A stretch of DNA of 18,751 bases. Source: Zychaea mexicana. Lineage: Eukaryota; Mucoromycota; Mucoromycetes; Mucorales; Lichtheimiaceae. How positions within the stretch are numbered: the first letter of the stretch is position 1; the number at the start of each line of letters is the position of its first letter. Under the pieces are notes generated by a model that saw nothing but the letters and a program-made list of their open reading frames with translations, searched no databases and was not told where the DNA came from. The stretch lies in assembly GCF_025766255.1 (NCBI RefSeq), contig NW_026516926.1:1-18751 (forward strand), read 5' to 3'. The translations under genes were made by a program, and so were the position numbers. Below, piece after piece: positions 9,163-15,732 of the stretch.

Positions 9163-9440
9163 GTTGACAAATGGGTTGACAAATGAGCTGCTGAGTTGAC
9201 AAATGGGTTGACAAATGGGCTGCTGAGTTGACAAATGGGTTGACAAATGGGTTGCTGAGTTGACAAATGGGTTGACAAATGAGCTGCTGAGTTGACAAAT
9301 GGGTTGACAAATGGGCTGCTGAGTTGACAAATGGGTTGCTGAGTTGACAAATGGGTTGACAAATGAGTTGACAAATGGGTTGACAAAACTTTCAGTTGTC
9401 AACCGAATTGTCAACCGAATTGTCTACTAAATTGTCAACC
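9163..9440 (+). repeat. TTGACAAATGGG array with inverted TTGTCAA units next to the start codon
   Basis: By eye there are 15 copies of TTGACAAA in a 12-bp unit (TTGACAAATGGG), grouped into pairs separated by CTGCTGAG spacers (about 31-bp higher-order period). From about 9391 the orientation flips to TTGTCAA(CCGAA) units, ending at the ATG at 9441. The motif resembles ATGACAAATAGGTT in the right terminal repeat, suggesting amplified enzyme- or regulator-binding sites that may double as the promoter. Frames through the array (for example 9130-9414 on the other strand) are repeat artefacts. Confidence 0.85.
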
Positions 9441-10559
9441 ATGGCTGGCCTTCCTGGCATCTTCTCTTTACGACCAGGGTCGGATCTAATAGCGAAATCT
9501 ATAACACGCAATTCATCGGTTATCAAGATCATAACAACAGCTCTAGTCAAAACGGCAGATGACTACTTTGTTGCGGAAAGCGAGTGGGGCAATGGAAGTC
9601 GGTCTGATCTTGTTTTGTCACCTCGTTCGTCATCTTTTCAGCTCGCGCCTATCATCATAGAGTTTCAATGTCGGGTGGACAAGAAATTCATGAAAAGATT
9701 GATGATGTACTCTTTACAAGCGTATCGACGTTACGAAAAGGATCCAATCATACTCATTATTTGTAGCGGTACTTTGTCCGATGATGTAGCGAATCTTCTT
9801 AAATCGAGTGATGTTCTTGGTTGTAGGCGCTATCTATGTGAAGGCTGGGGTGCAAAGTGCCTTATCATGGCTAAGGAAAGTCTCTCGTCACTCACAGCTT
9901 CGGAGAAACGTGAGCCATTTGCCAGCTTTGGACTTTTTCTCACACAGTCAATGCCGTTCAGTGAGCTTTCCAGCGACGATGAGACAACAAAAATGCTGCA
10001 GTCACTAGCCGTTGACCACTACATGTCTTTAATTGGAAATGAAGCCCACCTCATCGACTTTATAAAAGGAGTACTCGACAAGCAAGAGATATTCTATAAT
10101 AAGATACTCGCTCTCGCTGATGATGATGATAAACCAAGGTTACGTGAAGCTATCCAAGATGCTCAAGTCGAACAACGAGCTCTAAAGCGGAAGCTGGACG
10201 AATTGGAGGATGATGACAATGATGTTAACAATGACAACGCGGTGAATGATGACAATGACAACGCGGTGAATGATAACAATGACAACGCTGTGAATGATAA
10301 CAACGACAACAATGACGATGGTGTACACGTTGCTACCCCCTCTTCCTCCACTACTTTGGAGGATAGAAAAGCACTGTACAAGAAAGGGATGGAGTTTGTC
10401 GCGAAGTATAAGAAGGCACGAATGGCTAAAGGCAAGAAGCGCATAGACTGGCAAGAATGCATGGCTGCAGGATGGAAGGAAGGTCTGCTGTTGAACTATA
10501 AAAATGCCAATACATTGAAAAATCAGTTTGCAAAGTTTGAAGAAAATAATGATGATTAA
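9441..10559 (+). CDS. PD-(D/E)XK (Rpn/Transposase_31-like) nuclease candidate, putative transposase
   Basis: The preferred start is the ATG at 9441 (context CAACCATGG), giving 372 aa; an upstream ATG at 9396 would only add translated repeat (MSTELSTELSTKLST). The N-terminal domain shows a restriction-endonuclease-like core: E46/E48 in VAESEWGNGSRSDLVL, D56, then beta-strand IIIEFQ with E74-x-Q76, followed by a helix KKFMKRLMMYSLQAYRRY and strand PIILIICSG. D...ExQ with an R..Y helix is the pattern of the PDDEXK_2/Rpn group, annotated in bacteria as recombination-promoting nucleases or transposases. Next come a helical region, a coiled-coil-like basic stretch (ALKRKLDELE), a low-complexity Asp/Asn segment with an 8-residue repeat (NAVNDDND), and a basic Trp-containing C-terminus (KKRIDWQECMAAGWKEG) that might bind DNA. 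It is intact and the only gene of the element. AATAAA overlaps the stop. The catalytic assignment is by pattern only. Confidence 0.72.
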   Translation: MAGLPGIFSLRPGSDLIAKSITRNSSVIKIITTALVKTADDYFVAESEWGNGSRSDLVLSPRSSSFQLAPIIIEFQCRVDKKFMKRLMMYSLQAYRRYEKDPIILIICSGTLSDDVANLLKSSDVLGCRRYLCEGWGAKCLIMAKESLSSLTASEKREPFASFGLFLTQSMPFSELSSDDETTKMLQSLAVDHYMSLIGNEAHLIDFIKGVLDKQEIFYNKILALADDDDKPRLREAIQDAQVEQRALKRKLDELEDDDNDVNNDNAVNDDNDNAVNDNNDNAVNDNNDNNDDGVHVATPSSSTTLEDRKALYKKGMEFVAKYKKARMAKGKKRIDWQECMAAGWKEGLLLNYKNANTLKNQFAKFEENNDD

Positions 10560-10796
10560 TAAACATACCCACTGTCATGCTGATGAGATCAATGGAAAGA
10601 GGATATGAACATCTAGTGTGATAGCGAAGAAGATGCCCCACCATATTTTGTATAATCAAGCTGGAAGCGTGGAAATGGATGATGTGATCGCTATTGTTAA
10701 GATTTTGTAGTTATTCTACATCCACGCTTGATGACTGTTTACAACATAAGCCTTTGTAACGTTACAGCATGAGCGGACACGTTTATATATCTATTC
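10560..10796. other. 3' non-coding part of the nested element with a hairpin
   Basis: AAGCGTGGA (10665-10673) pairs with TCCACGCTT (10721-10729), and TGTAG-TTATT-CTACA lies inside near 10708. A palindrome GTAACGTTAC follows near 10757. Possibly transcript 3' structure or a subterminal site. Confidence 0.45.
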
Positions 10797-10851
10797 ATCG
10801 TATAAACATTCTTCGCGAATAAACCTATTTGTCATAGATCTGAAGACAAGA
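10797..10851 (-). repeat. Right terminal inverted repeat of the nested transposon
   Basis: Inverted partner of 9096-9150; contains ATGACAAATAGG in reverse complement, the closest match to the TTGACAAATGGG array unit. Confidence 0.88.
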
Positions 10852-10853
10852 TA

Positions 10854-10973
10854 ATATGTGACTTATTTAAGATAGTTGCGCCAGTATCATTTTTTACTCT
10901 GTGCCACTCACTCCAATTGCATAACGCCACTTGCTATCCCACACATGCGCCAGTAATATCTGAAAAAAGTGTA
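10854..10973 (-). repeat. Outer end of the large inverted repeat, right side
   Basis: Pairs with 5200-5320. Shared blocks include CAGATATTACTGGCGCATG, TGCAATTGGAGTGAGTGGCA and GTAAAAAATGATACTGGCGC. It carries an 8-bp extra block (near AATGTACA) next to GGATAC compared with the left end. Confidence 0.88.
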
Positions 10974-11083
10974 CATTGTATCCTTTTTTTTCTAATACCA
11001 TTTTGATATTTAAATATATACTATTGGATATATTTTTTTATTATAATATATTTTATTTATTTTATTTATATTATTTATATTAT

Positions 11084-12249
11084 TTAAATATTTACACTAA
11101 TAACTTTTTTAATAATTTTTTTTTCTTTTACCATTATCAATCACATATTCATCTATCATTTCATCATCACTATCACTAATATTTTTCTCTATATTTTCAT
11201 CATTATCATTAATTTCAAGTTTCAAAAATTCTTCATGTAAATTTACTATTTTATTATAATTTTCATTTACTTCTCTTTCACTTGAGAATATAATATTTTG
11301 TTTGCTATTTTTTGATGAAAATTTAAATCCATCACTATACCATAACCGATGTTAGGGCTCTTCTTTTATATTATATTTTTCTACTATTAAATTTATATTT
11401 TTTAATAAACATGCTACACAGAACTGTAAGTTATAATATTTTATGTCTGAAATTTGTAATGCAGAATTATTATTTGAAAACCTTTTAAACTTAGATGCAA
11501 GTACAGAAAATTGGTTCTCTATTTCAGATCTAAAACTACCAAATTTTTTATTAAATTTTTTTTTCATTAATAGTTAATTTTTTATCTTTTTCTTTTCTAA
11601 TTAGATATTGAAAGTTATAATTATTAAACTCATAACCAGATGTTAATGCATCTTCAGTGAAAGTATTTATAAATAAGTCATAACCACCATCAGTTCCTAT
11701 ACAGTCTAATTCATTCATTCTTTTATATAGTTTCATATTAAGAAACATTGTTCCATCATTACCCTTTGCACATTTTTGACTTTTAGATGTAAATATTATT
11801 ATTTGATTCATATCACATAAAATTTGTGTTCTTATTCCTTTTCCTTTTAATTTATAAGAATATAAATCCTTTGAATTTTCATCAGGATGATAATACTTAA
11901 TTTTCGAATCATGTCCATCTATAAATAAGGTTATATTTTTAAATCCAGTAGGATTATTTATTTTTGCAGCTAATATTCTTATTTTTATATTTGAAAATAT
12001 ATTTTCTAAATCATATTTAACTTTTTTATTTATTCTTATATAATCTGTTATCCAAAATGCTTTATATAATCTATAAAATGAAGAATATGGTATAAATTTT
12101 TCCATATCTGTACCATTTTTACCATATACAATATGATACAATAATAGCAGTCCTTTTTCAATTTCTCTATAAGGTGCTGGATATTCATTTACACCATATA
12201 ATGTAACTAAAAAATAAAAAACAGCAATATATCCAAGTTTGAAGGCTGT
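11084..12249 (-). pseudogene. DDE_4 (IS5/Harbinger-like) transposase remnant, very AT-rich
   Basis: The leftward frame is open from 12249 (just after a TAA; no ATG nearby, so the N-terminus is lost or in another exon). It shows the DDE_Tnp_4 landmarks: first Asp in LFIDGHDSKI, second Asp in GTDGGYDLF, and after a frame change the third acidic residue in RSEIENQFSVLASKFKRF. The frame change lies in an A-run near 11560: the first frame ends LTINEKKI-stop and the second restarts as KKKFNKKFGSFRSEIE. A TAA at 11352-11354 interrupts the second frame, but coding-like sequence continues (HRLWYSDGFKFSSK, an acidic stretch, then KRKKK) to about 11084. Codons are extremely AT-biased compared with the other transposases here, suggesting a separate origin. 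It is non-functional as read, although the A-run shift might be a sequencing error. Confidence 0.8.
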
Positions 12250-12335
12250 TTAATAATTTATTGATTTTTATATTTTATATTTTTAAATAATAATTTAATT
12301 TTTAAATTTTATTTTTAAATAAAAAAGAATGATCA

Positions 12336-12440
12336 TTATAATTTAGGGGTGGTCAGAGAAAATCTTTGATTTTCGATGACGTGGTTAGCTGGTCATCGAG
12401 ACGGTAGTCGAGACCCTAGAATAACGGTAGTTATTCTAAA
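12336..12440. repeat. Hairpin string E1
   Basis: Consecutive short perfect inverted repeats: GAAAATC-TTT-GATTTTC (12358-12374); CGATGAC ... GTCATCG (12374-12398, loop 11 nt); AGAATAAC-GGTA-GTTATTCT (12418-12437). It starts after GGGGTG and lies between the DDE_4 remnant and the unknown gene, just past that gene's last stop. The order and some sequence match the second string at 13262-13531. Confidence 0.65.
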
Positions 12441-12473
12441 CACTTGCCTATAAGTATCCTCATGAACAGTGTC

Positions 12474-13655
12474 CTATACACATAAGATAGCTCGGATGGA
12501 CTTGATTAAATTTTGGTCCAAAGCTTCAAAGGGGGTTCCACTGATTGCATGGTTGATAATTTGCTCTGGTTCCTGCTCGTTGTAGTTACAGATATAACTA
12601 AAAAAGCTGACGCCTTCTATATCTTCGTCTCTGTGAATGCAACAAGCTGATGCAGTAGCAACCGTAGTGGTATTGAGCTCGAGGATGACCGAAGTAAGAG
12701 GAGCACCATGTTTAGGGGTAGCCAAAGTATGGAACTTTTTGTAGACTATACTTAGATGAAGGAATATTAATAGGCTGAGAAATAATGGGATAGAGAAGGG
12801 TTACCTTTAGCTAGTTGGTTACTTGTGGACTAGAAATTGTGGTCGAAGGGGTCCTCATGCATTGCTGCTTCCCAGGGCTGGAGTTCCTCAACGTCGGAGC
12901 TACATATTATTTAATTTTAGTAAGGAAATGATCATTTAAGTATTAAAAATGCTTACGCTTCATCTTCCGTAGGAGTCAAGTAGCCAACCTCTTCTTCGAC
13001 GTCTTCTTCGACATCTTCTTGTTCTTGTTGTTGTTGCTGTTGCTGTTGGACTAGAGCTTCACAATCAGCCTCTAATTGCATCAGATCATCCAGATCTGCC
13101 AAGTAACCTCTAAAGGTCTCCTTAGTAGTTTCAACTGGGACTGATATGACTATGTAAGTATGTGATAATTTTGTAGTTTACAGTTACTTGTGCTTACCAC
13201 GATCCATTGCCTCCAAAATGGCTTCCAAGGTGGGCTTGAGAGTGGCGTTGGAGGCTGGTCGAATATCTTATGATAATAAGATTTCTAATGAAATTAAGAA
13301 ATCTATTAATCATTAAGATATTAAAATATAAAAAAAATAAATTTTTATTTTTTATATTTTATTCGATTTCTTAAAATCGAATCGGTAAGCGAGTTCCTAA
13401 TATGGGTGTGGGGGTGCAAGAAAAATCGAAGATTTTTTGAAGCACTGTCTGGACTTTGACGAAGTCAAACCTAAACAACTGGTAGGTTGTTATCTAGACT
13501 TAATTATAAATCCGAAGGATTTAAATAAGTCTCCGTTGGGAACTAGTGAATGGGATATTAGTTTTGATGGTTCATGTTCTATCTAAGTTATAAGTAAACC
13601 TACCGTTGACAGTGACTTTGTGAAGAGTGAAGAAGAGCTGGTGGTCGATAGGCAT
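12474..13655 (-). CDS. Unrecognised five-exon gene with an in-frame stop and an insertion
   Basis: Splice signals and phases define: exon 1 13604-13655 (MPIDHQLFFTLHKVTVN), intron 13543-13603 with CTAAT and CACTAG; exon 2 ending at 13198 (NATLKPTLEAILEAMDR); intron 13150-13197; exon 3 12957-13149 (ETTKETFRGYLADLDDLM, then polyQ and a Glu/Asp-rich stretch); intron 12900-12956; exon 4 12805-12899 (VEELQPWEAAMHEDPF); intron 12746-12804; exon 5 12474-12745 (YKKFHTLATPKHGAPLTSVI ... IRAILCV). Phases agree across exons 2-5, yet a TAG at 12830-12832 interrupts exon 4. Either the protein ends there and the last intron is in the 3' UTR, or this is a premature or read-through stop. Exon 2 carries a 270-bp hairpin insertion. 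No family recognised. Intron lengths indicate a typical fungal gene. Confidence 0.6.
13262..13531. mobile_element. Hairpin string E2, probable MITE-like insertion in exon 2 or intron 1
   Basis: It is composed almost entirely of small perfect stems: ATCTTAT-GATA-ATAAGAT (13265-13282); AGATTTCT ... AGAAATCT (13279-13304); an A/T stem near 13322-13360; ATTCGATTT-CTTA-AAATCGAAT (13361-13382); AAAAATC-GAA-GATTTTT (13421-13437); TTTGAC-GAA-GTCAAA (13455-13469); AACAAC-TGGTAG-GTTGTT (13474-13491); TAAATCC-GAA-GGATTTA (13507-13523) inside GACTTA ... TAAGTC. It begins and ends where coding sequence of the host gene stops. Limits are approximate and no target duplication is clear. Confidence 0.6.
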
Positions 13656-13907
13656 TTTGAAAGAGCTATTAAAGAGGATTAAGATCATTTAGAGGTGAAA
13701 ACATTGGTAAAAAAAGTGTAAAATAGAAATAGCATGTCAAGGAGCATGTTTAGAAAGCGGGTAAAGATGACAATGAATAGAGCGAAAAAAAAGAGCAAAG
13801 AAAGCTTAGTAGCCCAAGGTTGCTTTATATGGAAGAAGAGGAGAAAAAAGGACTGAAATGACTGATATAGAAGAAGAGGGAAAAAAGTATATAGGTGTTT
13901 TTTAGGG
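13656..13907. other. Upstream region of the unknown gene, purine-rich
   Basis: Contains two direct purine-rich repeats (GGAAGAAGAGGAGAAAAAAG near 13832 and AGAAGAAGAGGGAAAAAAG near 13870). No gene seen. It presumably includes the promoter of the leftward gene, but no TATA element stands out. Confidence 0.4.
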
Positions 13908-14030
13908 TGTTCTCAAAAAGGGCGAACGGCTGTCCGGATGGGGTCCTGATTTAGAAGTAAGGTATTACCAAAATTGTGATAGTCCATACGGATATTTTGA
14001 GAGCAATTTTGCGGGCGTTCGGACTAAGGA
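13908..14030. repeat. Small imperfect inverted-repeat sequence
   Basis: TCTCAAAA (13911-13918) pairs with TTTTGAGA (13995-14002), and GAACG (13924-13928) with CGTTC (14016-14020), with CCGGATGG/CCATACGG between them. Possibly a tiny non-autonomous element or the outer end of the neighbouring hAT element. Confidence 0.35.
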
Positions 14031-14036
14031 TCCTCA

Positions 14037-14160
14037 TAGGAACCGAAGAACCGATCTAAAAGTCAGGTCGGGTCGGTTCTGGTCGGGCCGGTTCCATGGA
14101 AGAACCGAACCGGAACCGACTCGGTTCTCTTTGGTTGGAACCGAGGAACCGACTATAGAT
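14037..14160. repeat. GGTTC/GAACC-rich repeat with an imperfect hairpin
   Basis: At least ten GAACC or GGTTC motifs occur in about 120 bp. They fold around ATGG at about 14096: GGGCCGGTTCC on one side, AAGAACCGAACCGGAACC on the other. It is GC-rich compared with the surroundings. Its position about 270 bp from the hAT gene's 3' end would suit subterminal transposase-binding repeats, but this is inference. Confidence 0.5.
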
Positions 14161-14427
14161 TCGTCGTGTCATTGCAACTAAATGCATTGACTGTGCAAGA
14201 ATAATTGTTAATGGAGGGGCGAGTGAAGTTGTGTTTTTCCGAGCATAGGTTTATTTATTTCTTCTAAGAAAAATCAATATGTTATATAACTTATATCTAT
14301 CTATTAAAAAAAGAAAGGTTGTGAAATGGGTGGAGTAAAAGAAAGTATGAAAAAGAAAGTGCAAAGACAAGAGAAAAGGGACGGAGTTGGCAGGAACAAA
14401 GGAGAAAAGAGGAAAAGCCAAAAAATT
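14161..14427. other. Region between the GGTTC repeat and the hAT remnant
   Basis: Purine-rich plus strand, no gene recognised; probably the 3' flank of the hAT element. Confidence 0.35.
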
Positions 14428-15095
14428 TTAAGGGTACCAGGAGTTCAAAAGCATTAACTTTTTTATGGTTTCCTCTGACAAACAATTGCGGGTGTACGGT
14501 AGCAAATGTCGAGCTGCCGAGAAAGAACGCTCAGAAGGAGTCGATGTTGCTGGCACCGCCAAGTATTGTGCAGCCATGTTGCTTAAGTTCGGCCATTTCT
14601 GTGACTGGGACTCCCAGAAGATTAGCTCTGTGTGCTTGCCTGCTTCCACCATTGGCATCATCGGTTGTTCGCCAATGTATTCCTCTAATTCGTCTTGGCT
14701 TCGGTCGATCCGGTACAACGCATACATCTCCTGCAGCTGCTCGCTCACTTTGATATCGACATCCGCACGATCCTTGAACGTCGACTAGGTATCCCGGACA
14801 ATTTGCTGGCTATACTCCTGCCATTCGCTTTCCCAGCCGCTCTTAGCCCATCAGACAAACTTCAGGCTAGGATCCATTGCAGTGGCGCACGCATAAACGT
14901 TGGATGTGTCAGTCTTGCCGTAATACTTTCGCAGCTTAACAAGACCGACTTCCGCTGCTTCGCACAGGTCGATGGGTGTGGATGGGCTGGTCTTATAGTC
15001 CTCAAGCCTGTCCATCAGATGGTTATAGCAAAGGATGGTGAGGTTGATGGTGGCATGCGACTTGCTGGCTGACAACCTCTTGGTCACCACTGCGC
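14428..15095 (-). pseudogene. hAT transposase C-terminal half
   Basis: One reading frame runs through 14428-15095 and is broken by a TGA at 14851-14853 and a TAG at 14785-14787. Upstream of the stops it reads VTKRLSASKSHATINLTILC and KYYGKTDTSNVYACATAMDP, matching the end of the hAT RNase H-like domain (skyaTi.l.lp ... yy......iy..a..LdP). Downstream, NMAAQYLAVPATSTPSERSF and SAARHLL are the signature of the hATC dimerisation domain, ending ETIKKLMLLNSWYP at 14428. The N-terminal zinc finger and first catalytic Asp are not seen; upstream sequence to 15271 shows possible intron-like GT/AG signals but no coherent hAT sequence. Inactive copy. Confidence 0.88.
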
Positions 15096-15732
15096 GAAAA
15101 ACGAATTATCAAGTTCTTTAAAAACAGCTTGATAATTACCTGGCAAGGGGCCAGATTGAATAAAAAAACAGATATGTACCCTATGGCACCTCCAGCTGCC
15201 ACATTCGGTAGTTCTGTGCAGAAATTTACAAAGCAACCTGGTATGCAATTGGGAAAAAAAAGTTGATGCATGAAATCATATAGTGGATGTCACTGCATCC
15301 TTTGTGAAGGCATTAGCTTCCTCAAGATAGCCCCCCTCAAAAAGATAGTCCCCCTCAAAAATATTTCTTCATACACAGTCCCTTCATCATCCTTTTTCTG
15401 GGGGATGAGGATTGCCATGCATCAATACTACGCGGCTATGCAATGACCATATATGATTTTAATCTATCTCCTTAATTTTTTGCATATACACAAACTATAG
15501 AGACAGCAGAAAAGAAAAGCAAAAAAGCAACTAGATCCCCTGATGCATTATTGTCGGTGCATAATGTCAAAGATAGCAAACCCACATGGGGGAAAAGTGC
15601 AGGACAATGACTATAGTAACAACTAGAAAAAATACTAGGGAAAAACTTAAGGGTGCACTTGAAAGAATATAAGCGGTTCAGTGCTGGTACTGGCTCCTCG
15701 CTCATTTGTCTTCATTTCATTTTTTTTTCATA
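15096..15732. other. Intergenic region upstream of the Tnp2 gene
   Basis: Contains a direct repeat (AGATAGYCCCCCTCAAAAA-like at about 15326 and 15344), AT-rich DNA and the Tnp2 gene's upstream region. No coding sequence recognised apart from possible degraded hAT exon material at 15096-15271. Confidence 0.4.
15660..15732 (+). promoter_or_regulatory. Probable promoter and leader of the Tnp2 gene
   Basis: An ATATAAG element near 15668 is followed by a pyrimidine-rich stretch (about 15700-15730) and the ATG at 15733. The arrangement suits a fungal core promoter but rests on a single motif. Confidence 0.3.

Larger units (their letters stand above)
9096..10851 (+). mobile_element. Nested TA-flanked transposon with a PD-(D/E)XK nuclease gene
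   Basis: The unit begins TCTTGTCGTTCAGATC at 9096 and ends with the near-complement GATCTGAAGACAAGA at 10851. It is bounded by TA on both sides (9094-9095 and 10852-10853). Removing the unit and one TA gives CCTGTAATATGTG, exactly the sequence on the opposite arm (5311-5324 in reverse complement), an internal empty site. Length is 1,756 bp. It contains an array of TTGACAAA motifs, one gene (9441-10559) and a short 3' non-coding region with a hairpin. A TA duplication is typical of Tc1/mariner-type elements, but no DDE transposase is visible; the gene product looks like a PD-(D/E)XK enzyme. Whether this enzyme mobilises the element is inference. Confidence 0.88.
5180..10995. mobile_element. 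Foldback-like DNA transposon with very long inverted repeats, carrying a nested transposon
   Basis: The left side (5200-6720) reappears in reverse orientation at 7437-9094 plus 10854-10973. Subtracting the 1,758 bp of nested element plus one TA makes the two sides pair at a constant coordinate sum (14415) across the junction, so the nested copy entered an intact right arm. Without it the element is about 4.0 kb with arms of about 1.4-1.5 kb. Arms contain subterminal tandem repeats, as in foldback elements. Possible flanking duplications are TACCATTAT (5171-5179) and TACCATTTT (10996-11004), 9 bp with one mismatch, which would fit a Mutator-like element. The terminal few bases are poorly conserved (A-run, GGATAC), so the exact ends are uncertain. 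No transposase is recognisable in the loop, so it is probably non-autonomous. Confidence 0.8.

Noticed and set aside
9130..9414. Minus-strand frames rich in HLSTQQPICQ repeats
   Set aside because: They are translations of the TTGACAAATGGG array.
9163..9440. TTGACA as bacterial -35 promoter elements
   Set aside because: The window is eukaryotic, there are no matching -10 elements, and the motif is a tandem repeat unit.
10163..10462. Minus-strand frames opposite the nuclease gene (Ser/Leu- or Val/Ile-rich)
   Set aside because: They are shadows of the Asp/Asn repeat of the nuclease on the plus strand.
10976..11179. Tyr/Phe/Asn-rich plus-strand frame
   Set aside because: It is low-complexity AT-rich sequence opposite the tail of the DDE_4 remnant.
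12374..12420. tRNA-like gene or SINE head (TGGTTAGCTGG and AGTCGAGACC resemble pol III A and B boxes)
   Set aside because: Both boxes have mismatches and no cloverleaf can be drawn; the stems found belong to a different hairpin order.
12336..12440. Hammerhead ribozyme (GATGA and GAAA present in the reverse complement)
   Set aside because: The CTGATGA core and three-way stem arrangement are absent.
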